NCBI GenBank assembly: GCA_030377865.1
Contig: JAUCGA010000062.1
Coordinates: forward strand, 1 to 33,009
Length of the DNA stretch: 33,009 bases
From: Anaerolineales bacterium HSG25
Lineage (GTDB): Bacteria; Chloroflexota; Anaerolineae; 4572-78; J111
Direction: 5' to 3'
Positions 7,510 to 14,866 of the stretch are shown here, one piece after another. The translations under genes were made by a program, and so were the position numbers. Under the pieces are notes generated by a model. It saw nothing but the letters and a program-made list of their open reading frames with translations, had not been told where the DNA came from and did no database searches. Each line of letters opens with the position of its first letter. Within the stretch, counting starts at the first letter, position 1.

Positions 7510-9444
7510 TTATGGAATATATCCTTGTTGCTTACGTTGTCGATGGATTAACCAAATCAACAGCGCGCCGGTGATGGCTCCGTAGACCAAACCGTCAAGC
7601 ATGGCCTCAACCTCTGGCGAGCTGTCGATGATAGGTAAAATCGATGGGCCGGTTCCTGATCTACTCATTAAAAATGCGACTGCTCCCCACCCAATAGCAC
7701 TAACGGGAATCCACCAACTGCTTTTGGGGAACTGTTGTCTCAAAACCAACCACTGCCCAATGCCTAAGACTAAGGCTGACCCATAAAACAAGATAACATG
7801 AACGTCTGAATATCTCATAAACAAAGCCAGATTGTCCGCTATTCCCCAAGCAATGATGGTTGCCAGAATCCATGTTTCGGCATTGTGAATATAATGCCGC
7901 AAAATCAGCCATTGTCCAATACCAAATATAGCTCCGGTGATTAAGAATGACAACGTCACTGACGCTATAAAAAACACGAATACATAATCAAAATAATAGT
8001 TATACGTGCCAAGTTGAAAGACGGTTACACCTGTTTTTAATAGATAAAAACCCCACAAAATGGTTATAGTTGTGGCGTGGTATTTATTATAACGAATAAA
8101 ATTCCGTACCTGCGGCAGTAAGGGCAGCCCCCCCATCAAGATAATAATATGAGGTATAAACAAACCTATTATGGTATTGGATAAGGCATATTGACCAGCC
8201 TGATTAAGATTAGCAAAGGCGAAGAAGCCCCAGCCGACAAAACTCACTAACATCCATTGCCCCCATATTTTGGCATACTCCATCCGAATATTTGTTTGGG
8301 CTGCTGGTTTAGGTTTATATCGATATTGATACGGTGTTTGACGAGGTGGAGTTGTCGCCGTCGGTTGAGGCGATTTTTTCTGCGGCTTGACTTTGGCTCG
8401 TTTCTGCTCCAATTTGCACCACGGACAATCGCGCAAATGGTTGGCATACTCATGCTGATGATTTTGCGGACATGTTACTAGATTCTGTTCGGCCTCACGG
8501 AGCAAGTTATACCATGTTATGGCCGTGGGGCGACGAGTGGGGTTTTTGTGTCCATCGACAAAACAGGCCATAAACGCGGCTTGCAGGTCAGGCGATAACA
8601 TCTCAAACGGTGGAGCGGCGGGGGGTGGTTTGACCAGATTGGCCGACGGCATGGCCCAATCACGGAACTGCTCCATGTATTTTTCGGCCATGTTTTCGGG
8701 TGCGGAGTTGTATGGAAACAGCCCCTTTTTGATACAGTACAAATCAACCCGCCCCACCGACATCTGACTAGACAGAACTCCAGCAAAGGGATGGAAGCCT
8801 TGCATGAGCAGTTGAAATATGAGAACTGCCAGACCAAACAGGTCATGCTCAATGGTCTGGTCAATCTTATCAAAACTGATACCTTGCAGTTCGGGCGGGG
8901 TATATTCGGCCTTACCCACTCGACAACGATGGATTTGCCCATCATCAGACAAAATTTGGAGTGAATCGGTATCAACTAGCGTGACCAAGGCTTGCTCGTT
9001 GACCAGCATGTTACTCTCGTTGATGTCGCCAATCACATGCCCGGTATCGTGGATGGTCTGTACGGCGATGGCTAGATTCAAAGCGGTACGATGTAAGGCT
9101 AACCAGTTAAAATCAGACTGATTTTTATGCCGTAATGCCGGATTATATACCTCGAACAAGGGACGACTATTCGCCACCAATGGCATGATAAAACCAACAA
9201 ACTGCCCCGCTTGATAGAGCAGTTCAATCGGCCAAGCAATGGCGATGTGAGTGTTTGATACTGCTGGTGGATTTGCCAGCATGGCCGTTAGTTTGGCCTC
9301 TTTTTCGGGGGTGGGTTGATGATATAGTTTGGCAACTTGGCCGGGCCGACCGACAATCTCAAACACGTTAGCCTCTCCACCTCGACCAAGTATGTCACCA
9401 AGCTGAATTGGTTGTTGTTGTGTATTAAATAGGATTTGGGTCAT
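7510..9444 (-). CDS. YegI-like Ser/Thr protein kinase with zinc motif and membrane tail
   Basis: 644 residues. The N-terminal kinase domain (about 15-320) has a glycine loop GRGGEAN (20-26), ATP-site Lys39 (VAKLY), a catalytic loop GDINESN with Asp140 and Asn145 in place of the usual HRD, and metal-binding Asp near 158-160 (VDTDS). This is the divergent YegI-type arrangement. A zinc-binding pattern follows (C325...H329, C340-P-W-C343), then a proline/lysine-rich linker (about 350-385). The C-terminal part is hydrophobic, with about seven membrane segments (about 395-632). It contains a repeated GxGQWLxLR...W...xGWG motif (about 508-534 and 561-587, with a weaker form at 395-407). AGAGG precedes the ATG by eight bases. 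It is probably the first gene of an operon with the HD hydrolase. Confidence 0.85.
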   Translation of the reverse strand: MTQILFNTQQQPIQLGDILGRGGEANVFEIVGRPGQVAKLYHQPTPEKEAKLTAMLANPPAVSNTHIAIAWPIELLYQAGQFVGFIMPLVANSRPLFEVYNPALRHKNQSDFNWLALHRTALNLAIAVQTIHDTGHVIGDINESNMLVNEQALVTLVDTDSLQILSDDGQIHRCRVGKAEYTPPELQGISFDKIDQTIEHDLFGLAVLIFQLLMQGFHPFAGVLSSQMSVGRVDLYCIKKGLFPYNSAPENMAEKYMEQFRDWAMPSANLVKPPPAAPPFEMLSPDLQAAFMACFVDGHKNPTRRPTAITWYNLLREAEQNLVTCPQNHQHEYANHLRDCPWCKLEQKRAKVKPQKKSPQPTATTPPRQTPYQYRYKPKPAAQTNIRMEYAKIWGQWMLVSFVGWGFFAFANLNQAGQYALSNTIIGLFIPHIIILMGGLPLLPQVRNFIRYNKYHATTITILWGFYLLKTGVTVFQLGTYNYYFDYVFVFFIASVTLSFLITGAIFGIGQWLILRHYIHNAETWILATIIAWGIADNLALFMRYSDVHVILFYGSALVLGIGQWLVLRQQFPKSSWWIPVSAIGWGAVAFLMSRSGTGPSILPIIDSSPEVEAMLDGLVYGAITGALLIWLIHRQRKQQGYIP

Positions 9445-9489
9445 AAATAGCCTCTTTTTTAGGCGAATTTCAGGTCATTGTAGTGGGGT

Positions 9490-9581
9490 CATGACCGTCA
9501 ACTTAAGAGTTCGTAGTAGGCACTTTAGTGCCGTTTGAAGGCGATGAATCGCCTACTACAAACGTTAAGTTGACACTTATG
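9490..9581. mobile_element. 92-bp palindromic element with 10-bp flanking direct repeats
   Basis: The ends read CATGACCGTCAACTTAA and the inverse TTAAGTTGACACTTATG. A nested hairpin lies inside (GTAGTAGGC / GCCTACTAC, around 9513-9559). The element is bordered on both sides by GTAGTGGGGT (9480-9489 and 9582-9591), which looks like a target-site duplication. There is no coding potential and no second copy in the window. Confidence 0.65.
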
Positions 9582-9611
9582 GTAGTGGGGTAATCCTGCA
9601 AACAAAACAAT

Positions 9612-9690
9612 CTGATAGGATTAACAGGATTAAAACGGTAACAATAATCCCGTTAATCTTGCCGAATGTCCTGTCGAAAAAATTATTTCC
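9612..9690. repeat. Degenerate family A interior
   Basis: TGATAGGATTAACAGGATTA, followed by a mutated complementary arm ending CCTGTCGAAAAA, matches the interior hairpin of family A elements. The TACCCGACA ends are missing. It looks like a decayed copy. Confidence 0.5.
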
Positions 9691-9704
9691 GATATTGTCT
9701 AATG

Positions 9705-9792
9705 GTAAAAATTTAAAGTAGCTCTAGAAACCCGATTTCTCAAAGAAATCGGGTTTCTGATGCTCTTTTTGGCGAGTTCACTGAATATTTAC
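9705..9792. mobile_element. MITE-like element, family C copy 1
   Basis: The ends are GTAAAA and TTCACTGAATATTTAC, with a central perfect stem AAACCCGATTTCT / AGAAATCGGGTTT. It is flanked by perfect 8-bp direct repeats GTCTAATG (9697-9704 and 9793-9800). The left end is the most diverged of the four copies. Confidence 0.8.
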
Positions 9793-9891
9793 GTCTAATG
9801 AATGACAAATGGCTTAAACTGTACTATACTTAAGAATTGAATTAAAGGCTCTTTGGGGCTTTCCGTGCAAACGTCATGATTGTGTCATCAT

Positions 9892-9920
9892 CTTCCCGCA
9901 AGTTTAAAACTTGCGGGAAG
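9892..9920. repeat. 29-nt palindrome
   Basis: Perfect hairpin CTTCCCGCAAGTTT / AAACTTGCGGGAAG, a sister of 218-246. It has no run of T on either side, so it is not an obvious intrinsic terminator. Confidence 0.6.
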
Positions 9921-9951
9921 ATTGCCCCATTATTGAGTTCTCATTAATCGT

Positions 9952-10103
9952 CTTACTATCCGACAAAGTTTTTTTAGCCTAGACTAATTATTGCAGAGAT
10001 TTTAAAAAAGAGATTTGTTTTTCCTCTGTGTGTCTCCGTGAATCTCTGTGAAACTCGGTGTTACCGTTTTAGCCTTTCCTAAACCGGTCTGTCGGGTAAT
10101 AAG
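9952..10103. mobile_element. MITE-like element, family A copy 2 (second interior type)
   Basis: The ends are CTTACTATCCGACA and the inverse TGTCGGGTAATAAG, bordered by perfect 9-bp direct repeats ATTAATCGT (9943-9951 and 10104-10112). The interior differs from copies 1, 4 and 5: it carries CCTCTGTGTGTCTCCGTG and related palindromic words. The right duplication ends 25 bases before the start codon of the next gene, so the insertion lies in that gene's leader or promoter. Confidence 0.8.
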
Positions 10104-10137
10104 ATTAATCGTAAGAGATTTATTTTTTGGAAATTCT

Positions 10138-10947
10138 ATGTACCCATACCTAAAACTATCATATCTACAAGACCATGATATTCTAATCAACAATATTTAC
10201 AATAACTACAATCACGACTATTACCTGACCGATGATTGGTCACCAGAGATGTACAACGCTTTGGCTTATGTCGGATTTATCTCCGTCTCGGTCAAAGATC
10301 AGACCGGAGCGCATTATCTTATGCCGGAGATGCAGTTCAGCTATGTGGTGCTTCATTGGAAGAATCTACACATCTCAAAACAGTTACGAAAATTTATCGC
10401 CAAAAACCTGTTTCATGACCAATATTATATCTCGCTCAATCAAGAACTTGCCCCCATATTTGAAGGCGTAAGCCGTTATCACGGAGCGCGCAACTGGCTG
10501 ACCGAGCGGTATCTGAACCTGTTGAACGCCTTGATTCCTGATCCCGACATGCCAACCAGCATGGCGACTCATATCAAACCTGTTGCCGTCGGACTATGGC
10601 ATCATGACCAGCTTATCGGTGGCGAGATTGGTTATCTAACCGGCGGAATTTATACCAGCTTGACCGGTTTTTTTGACCGTGAAAACTATAGCAACTTTGG
10701 CAAGATACAACTCATCGGACTGGCTTTACTGCTCAAGAAATTCGGCTATACCTGCTGGAACTTGGGGCATCCTTATATGGTCTATAAATTTGAGATGGGG
10801 GGGCTTGAGTATGAACGAGAAAACTTTTTAAGGCTTTGGCTAACCTATCGAAATGACAAGATAACTGCCAATATATTGGGTCAACGAATCGAGTGTCAGG
10901 CACTGTTTCAGGAAATTATTAAACCCAATAGACCTGTTCGGCAATAA
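10138..10947 (+). CDS. Divergent leucyl/phenylalanyl-tRNA-protein transferase-like protein (Aat family)
   Basis: 269 residues. The core resembles Aat, the GNAT-fold enzyme that adds Leu or Phe to the N-terminus of proteins for ClpS/ClpAP degradation. Matching blocks are DYYLTDDWSPEMYNALAYVG (about 26-45), VGLWHHDQLIGGEIGYLTGG with TSLTGFFDRENYSNFGK (about 149-185), and a C-terminal WNLGHPYMVYKFEMGG. The EGxFPW and ESMFS hallmarks of classical Aat are altered, so the substrate may differ. The ATG at 10138 is used; the longer open frame from 10048 begins inside the family A element. The last codons (NRPVRQ and the stop TAA) lie in the terminal repeat of a family B element, so the native C-terminus was replaced. 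No partner genes (clpS, clpA) are nearby. Confidence 0.65.
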   Translation: MYPYLKLSYLQDHDILINNIYNNYNHDYYLTDDWSPEMYNALAYVGFISVSVKDQTGAHYLMPEMQFSYVVLHWKNLHISKQLRKFIAKNLFHDQYYISLNQELAPIFEGVSRYHGARNWLTERYLNLLNALIPDPDMPTSMATHIKPVAVGLWHHDQLIGGEIGYLTGGIYTSLTGFFDRENYSNFGKIQLIGLALLLKKFGYTCWNLGHPYMVYKFEMGGLEYERENFLRLWLTYRNDKITANILGQRIECQALFQEIIKPNRPVRQ

Positions 10948-11070
10948 CTTATCATCGCATAAAAACTCAAATTCGAGGTCTGCGGAGTGCAAAAGTATCT
11001 TGCTTTTGCATGTTTGTTTCCGGCAAAAGCAAGATGCTTTTGCACTCCTTTATTGCCGAAACAAAGATTA
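10929..11070. mobile_element. MITE-like element, family B copy 2
   Basis: The left end TAGACCTGTTCGGCAATAA (10929-10947) and right end TTATTGCCGAAACA (11050-11063) enclose a long hairpin GGAGTGCAAAAG...CTTTTGCACTCC (10984-11048). It is the inverse of the copy at 32711-32850. The right end beyond ACA is diverged. The left end overlaps the 3' end of the Aat-like gene. Confidence 0.75.
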
Positions 11071-11090
11071 TAGCCTTATTAGACCATAAA

Positions 11091-11122
11091 AAAAAGCCCT
11101 CTCAAATTTGAGAGGGCTTTTT
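11091..11122. terminator. Bidirectional intrinsic terminator
   Basis: A perfect 32-nt palindrome, AAAAAGCCCTCTCAAA / TTTGAGAGGGCTTTTT. The A run on the left continues, giving a long T run for minus-strand transcripts. It ends the pnt operon 27 bases after the pntB stop and can also stop plus-strand transcripts coming from the Aat-like gene. Confidence 0.9.
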
Positions 11123-11148
11123 GATTCGTTATTTCGGTTGACAATGAC

Positions 11149-12531
11149 TTACGATTCTTTAAATTCACGAACCAAGTTCTGGATACTGGCCTTGGCATCA
11201 CCCAACAGCATACGGGTATTGTCTTTAAAGAAGAGTGGGTTTTGTACTCCGGCAAACCCAACCCCCAAAGAACGTTTTAGCACAATGACTGTCCGAGCCT
11301 TGTCTACGTTGATAATGGGCATGCCATACAAGGGGCTAGTCTCATCTTCACGGGCGGCGGGATTGACCACGTCGTTCGCTCCGACGACCATACAGACATC
11401 GACCGTCTCCATAATTGGGTTGATGTCGTCCATCTCGACTAGTTGGTCATACGGCACATTGGCCTCGGCCAGCAAGACATTCATGTGACCGGGCATCCGT
11501 CCGGCTACAGGGTGGACAGCATATTTAACATCTGCGCCATTCTCTTCGAGCAGTTCGCCGAGTTCGCGAGCGGTGTGTTGTGCTTGCGCCACGGCCAAAC
11601 CGTACCCCGGAACCACGACCACTGAAACAGCCGCTTCCAAAATCGGATAGGTATCTTCGGCACTAATCGGTCGGGCTTCACCTTGCTCACCTTGGGCACC
11701 ACTGCTAGTGGCAACTACAGAACCAAATCCACTAAACAGTACGTTTGCCAAAGAGCGGTTCATAGCCTTACACATAATATTGGTCAGGATAATTCCACTA
11801 GCTCCGACCAACGCTCCGGCTACAATTAACAGGTTGTTTTCGATGACGAATCCGGCGGCACAGGCGGCCAATCCAGAATAGCTGTTTAGCAGGGCGATAA
11901 CGACCGGCATGTCAGCCCCACCAATTGGAATGACCGACATAACCCCTAAAATCAGAGCCAGTACAATCAGCACTATAAAGATGACTAGTCCATTGGCTGG
12001 ATTTAGGGCGAAGATGATGGTACAAACTAAAATCGCCAACAAAAGTCCAGCGTTGACAACCTGTTGACCACTGAACAGAACTGGCTTGCCATCGAGCTTG
12101 CCGCTCAATTTTCCCCAAGCGATGATACTACCAGAGAAGGTTACACCCCCAATGAGGGCGGTTAGAGCGATAACAAAGGCCGAAAAGGCCACAATGTCAA
12201 AATTACGTTGATACTCGCTCCAGCCCAGTAACAGACTGGCTAAACCACCAGAGCCGTTTAGCAGAGCAACCATTTCGGGCATAGCCGTCATCTCGATCAG
12301 TCGAGCTGAGGCAACCCCGATAATTGTACCGATTATTATACCGGCCACAATCCATTGGTATTCGATAATATTCTGGTCTACCAGTGTGACGATTACTGCC
12401 AAGCCCATACCACCCGCCGAAAGCAGGTTGCCTCGTCGAGCTGTGGCAGGTGAACTCAACATTTTTAGGCCAAATATGAACATAATCGAGGCAACAATAT
12501 AAACCACGTTAATTATTAGTGTTAAACTCAT
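11149..12531 (-). CDS. pntB: NAD(P) transhydrogenase subunit beta
   Basis: 460-residue membrane subunit of proton-translocating transhydrogenase, which uses the proton-motive force to pass hydride from NADH to NADP+. The N-terminal part (about 1-265) holds multiple membrane helices forming the proton channel. The C-terminal domain III binds NADP(H): VVPGYGLAVAQAQHT, then HPVAGRMPGHMNVLLAEA, VVGANDVVNPAA and the GFAGVQNPLF segment are all intact. Length matches the family. It starts four bases after the pntAB stop, so it is the last gene of a three-gene operon ended by the strong terminator at 11091-11122. Confidence 0.97.
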   Translation of the reverse strand: MSLTLIINVVYIVASIMFIFGLKMLSSPATARRGNLLSAGGMGLAVIVTLVDQNIIEYQWIVAGIIIGTIIGVASARLIEMTAMPEMVALLNGSGGLASLLLGWSEYQRNFDIVAFSAFVIALTALIGGVTFSGSIIAWGKLSGKLDGKPVLFSGQQVVNAGLLLAILVCTIIFALNPANGLVIFIVLIVLALILGVMSVIPIGGADMPVVIALLNSYSGLAACAAGFVIENNLLIVAGALVGASGIILTNIMCKAMNRSLANVLFSGFGSVVATSSGAQGEQGEARPISAEDTYPILEAAVSVVVVPGYGLAVAQAQHTARELGELLEENGADVKYAVHPVAGRMPGHMNVLLAEANVPYDQLVEMDDINPIMETVDVCMVVGANDVVNPAAREDETSPLYGMPIINVDKARTVIVLKRSLGVGFAGVQNPLFFKDNTRMLLGDAKASIQNLVREFKES

Positions 12532-12534
12532 CGA

Positions 12535-12927
12535 TTAGTCCCCTTTCTTCTTGAACATTTCTAACATGCGATCTGTAACCATATATCCACCGACCACATT
12601 AATCGTAGCAAATGCAACTGCTAACGTGCCTAATATGGTTGCCATCATCTCGCCACCATGACCGGCGGCAATCAACGCTCCAACCAAGGTCACACCCGAA
12701 ATAGCATTTGAACCGGACATTAGCGGGGTGTGTAAGGTGGCTGGAACTTTGGAGATTAGCTCAAACCCCAAAAAAATGGACAGAGCTAAAATGAAGGCCA
12801 GATAAACCGGAGTGAGCGATTCACCCGAACTACTGGCCTCTTCTGCGGCCAAAACGGGAGTCGTCATGGCAACGAAAAAGAGGCCTGTAGCAAGAACTGT
12901 GTAGGTAATCTGTTTTATATGTTTCAT
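12535..12927 (-). CDS. pntAB: NAD(P) transhydrogenase subunit alpha, membrane part
   Basis: 130 residues. It has a hydrophobic N-terminal segment (MKHIKQITYTVLATGLFF, ending near PVLAAEE) that resembles a signal or anchor, followed by three membrane helices of domain II (about 43-125) with TPLMSGSNAISG between them. It corresponds to the C-terminal portion of the one-piece alpha subunit of E. coli; in this operon alpha is split into two genes, as in Rhodospirillum. The N-terminal extension before the first conserved helix is longer than the minimum seen in split PntAB proteins. It lies nine bases downstream of pntAA, with no strong binding site of its own. Confidence 0.93.
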   Translation of the reverse strand: MKHIKQITYTVLATGLFFVAMTTPVLAAEEASSSGESLTPVYLAFILALSIFLGFELISKVPATLHTPLMSGSNAISGVTLVGALIAAGHGGEMMATILGTLAVAFATINVVGGYMVTDRMLEMFKKKGD

Positions 12928-12936
12928 TGTATGTGT

Positions 12937-14073
12937 CTACTTTTTATAATGTTCGCGCAACATGTTGCTACGAATCGTTTTGTTTTGGGCAATGAGACAA
13001 CCATCCATAATCTCATCATCAGTGTTCAGTTGGAACGATTTACTTTCATCGTCCCAAAAATGCTCAATCAGGTTTCGTAGATTACTAGAGTACATTTGAC
13101 TAGCATGCAGGGGGACACGCCCCGGCAAGTTGGTCATACCCAGAATCCGGACTCCATTAATCACAACTTCTTTGTCAATTTCAGAGCCAGTCACATTACC
13201 GCCGGTCTCAACGGCCATGTCAACAATAATACTGCCCGCTTTCATACCAGCCACCATGTCGGCATTGACGATAACGGGTGCTTTCCGGCCAAACAGTTGA
13301 GCCGTGGTGATGACCACGTCGGCTAGGGCGCAATGTTTCGCCATGCCCGCTTGTTGTTTGGCAATCTGCTCGGCGGTGAGTGCTTTGGCATACCCTTGTT
13401 CGGTTTGCCCCATTTCACCTAAATCAATCTTGATAAATTTTGCTCCCAGAGACTGCACCTGCTCCGCTACCACGGGGCGAGTGTCAAACGCTTCAACTCT
13501 AGCTCCTAGCCGTTTGGCTGTAGCAATCGCCTGTAGACCCGCTACCCCAGCTCCAATAATAAAAACCCGCGACGGAGCCAAAGTCCCGGCAGGAGTCATC
13601 ATCATCGGAAACGCCTTCTCTAACCGCTCGGCGGCCAACATAACCGCGGCGTAACCGCCCAAACTGGCTTGCGAACTGAGCGCGTCCATCTTTTGAGCCA
13701 ACGTTGTACGCGGAATCATCTCCATACATACGGCGTTGATGTCTCGGTCGACCAGTTTTTCAATTAACGGTTGGTTAAAGAATGGGTCAAGATAACTGAC
13801 ATGAATCGTCCCTGCTTGAAGTTGATCGATATCTTCAAGTGGGGGAAGGCGAAGCCTCAGCACCATGTCGGCTGAAGCGAGGAGTTTTTGGCGATCTGTT
13901 TCGACGGTTGCTCCGGCTTTGGTGTAGGCCTCATCAGGAAGATGTAAGGCTGTGCCCAAACCAGATTCAATGACGATTTGTGCGCCACGTTTAACAAGCT
14001 TTTCCACATCCGCCGGAATCATGGGGATGCGTGTTTCTTTTGGGTGTGTCTCTTTGGGGATAGCAACTTTCAT
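12937..14073 (-). CDS. pntAA: NAD(P) transhydrogenase subunit alpha, soluble part
   Basis: 378 residues, the NAD(H)-binding domain I, related to alanine dehydrogenase. It opens with MKVAIPKETHPKETRIPMIP. It has the loop around AQKMDALSSQASLGGYAAV (about 126-144) and a Rossmann dinucleotide fold, VFIIGAGVAGLQAIATAKRLGARV, centred on GAGVAG (about 172-177). A segment VVITTAQLFGRKAPVIV follows. GGGAGG lies eight bases before the ATG. The split organisation (no membrane segment in this subunit) fits the separate pntAB. It is the first gene of the operon, directly behind the promoter and operator at 14099-14142. Confidence 0.96.
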   Translation of the reverse strand: MKVAIPKETHPKETRIPMIPADVEKLVKRGAQIVIESGLGTALHLPDEAYTKAGATVETDRQKLLASADMVLRLRLPPLEDIDQLQAGTIHVSYLDPFFNQPLIEKLVDRDINAVCMEMIPRTTLAQKMDALSSQASLGGYAAVMLAAERLEKAFPMMMTPAGTLAPSRVFIIGAGVAGLQAIATAKRLGARVEAFDTRPVVAEQVQSLGAKFIKIDLGEMGQTEQGYAKALTAEQIAKQQAGMAKHCALADVVITTAQLFGRKAPVIVNADMVAGMKAGSIIVDMAVETGGNVTGSEIDKEVVINGVRILGMTNLPGRVPLHASQMYSSNLRNLIEHFWDDESKSFQLNTDDEIMDGCLIAQNKTIRSNMLREHYKK

Positions 14074-14098
14074 AGTTTTCCCCTCCCTATATAGTATT

Positions 14099-14142
14099 TG
14101 TGAGATTGTTCACATAATACCATGTTCATCAAAGAGAGACAA
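14099..14142 (-). promoter_or_regulatory. pnt operon promoter with a TGTGA-N6-TCACA operator
   Basis: On the minus strand a TTGTCT box (14142-14137) is followed after 17 bases by TATTAT (14119-14114). Directly downstream, beginning in the last base of the -10 box, is a perfect dyad TGTGA-N6-TCACA (14114-14099). The dyad matches the consensus half-sites of CRP/FNR-family regulators. Its place over the expected transcription start suggests repression rather than activation. The pntAA start codon is 25 bases further on. Confidence 0.65.
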
Positions 14143-14170
14143 TTTTTAATGACTGGCACAGGGGCGATTT

Positions 14171-14265
14171 CTTACTACCCGACAAAAATTTTTAGCCTAA
14201 ACTAATTAACACGGAGATTCACAGAGGGACATAGTCTTTTCTAAACCAGTCTGTTGGGTAACAAG
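14171..14265. mobile_element. MITE-like element, family A copy 3 (short, second interior type)
   Basis: The ends are CTTACTACCCGACA and the inverse TGTTGGGTAACAAG. The interior has ACACGGAGATTCACAGAGGG, the inverse of the words in copy 2, plus the shared TTTAGCCTAAACTAATTA and TTCTAAACC segments. At 95 bp it is an internal deletion relative to copy 2. The flanking 9-mers do not match. Confidence 0.7.
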
Positions 14266-14299
14266 GAATGAGGGCCTCGATCTTCGTTTGGGCCAAGAA

Positions 14300-14383
14300 T
14301 AAGTAACTTTCATTTCTAAGTTGTCACTTTTCCCGGAGTGCAAGAATTCCATTCTTGCTGTCAAAATACAATTTTGACACTCC
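14300..14383. repeat. 35-bp exact repeat joined to a family B-type core
   Basis: Positions 14300-14334 are identical to 32849-32883. They are followed by GGAGTGCAAGAATTCC...TTTTGACACTCC (14335-14383). That segment is the inverse of the core found inside the family B copies at 22743-22871 and 25404-25532. The B ends are absent, so the core here sits in a different surround. Confidence 0.65.
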
Positions 14384-14426
14384 TGTTTTCCTGATCGTTG
14401 CGATTATGTAATTGTAACGGGTATTT

Positions 14427-14468
14427 GGCGGGTATATCCTCCTTCAAGGAGGCTTCGCGCTACCCGCC
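14427..14468. repeat. Nested hairpin
   Basis: The outer stem GGCGGGTA / TACCCGCC encloses an inner stem CCTCCTT / AAGGAGG. No T run follows. A related CCTCC-rich hairpin occurs near the right end of the window (32893-32911). Confidence 0.5.
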
Positions 14469-14584
14469 TATTATGGGTACACTTCTGTTTTTTACAAGTT
14501 AGTTCTGAAAACTACTTACAACAGTGAATTTGTGAAAAGAACGAATTGTGTGGTGTGGTCAAGATGATGTTGGAGTCCAAATCT

Positions 14585-14779
14585 TCAGGTTTGCTTATTG
14601 GAGCAAGCCGCATAAATGATTTTCCACGCTTTCTCGGCCAGTACGACGGCCAAAGCCCATTGCACCGTGGCCTGAAAATTGGCTCGATCGGCTTCATCCA
14701 AAAAAGAGAACTGCACCGTTAGGCCATACTTTACCGGCCACATTAGATATAATCTTTTATGGTTATCCTTGGTGCCCAA
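14585..14779 (-). CDS. Possible small hypothetical protein or gene fragment
   Basis: 64 codons from a TTG at 14779, or 52 from the ATG at 14743. The residues look protein-like (FLDEADRANFQATVQWALAV) and codon choice resembles neighbouring genes, but there is no good ribosome binding site and no family I recognise. It sits in the 793-base gap between pntAA and argH, which otherwise holds only repeats. It may be the remnant of a longer gene. Confidence 0.3.
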   Translation of the reverse strand: MGTKDNHKRLYLMWPVKYGLTVQFSFLDEADRANFQATVQWALAVVLAEKAWKIIYAACSNKQT

Positions 14780-14866
14780 TAGAAAAACTTGAATAGTATT
14801 TCTATGAACTTTTTGTTCTTAAATCAACTCCCATACAATATTTTAATTTTGAAAATCGACTACCAG

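Noticed and set aside
8517..8975. Minus-strand open frame of 152 codons within the kinase gene
   Set aside because: It is an out-of-frame shadow on the same strand as the kinase, rich in Cys, Pro and Trp, without family resemblance.
10048..10137. Longer start for the Aat-like gene at 10048
   Set aside because: The extra 30 codons lie mostly inside a family A element and its flanking repeat and have no homology to Aat N-termini. The ATG at 10138 fits the family better.
13304..13654. Plus-strand open frame of 116 codons inside pntAA
   Set aside because: It is antisense to a strongly conserved gene, has low-complexity Ala/Pro/Ser composition and no start signal.
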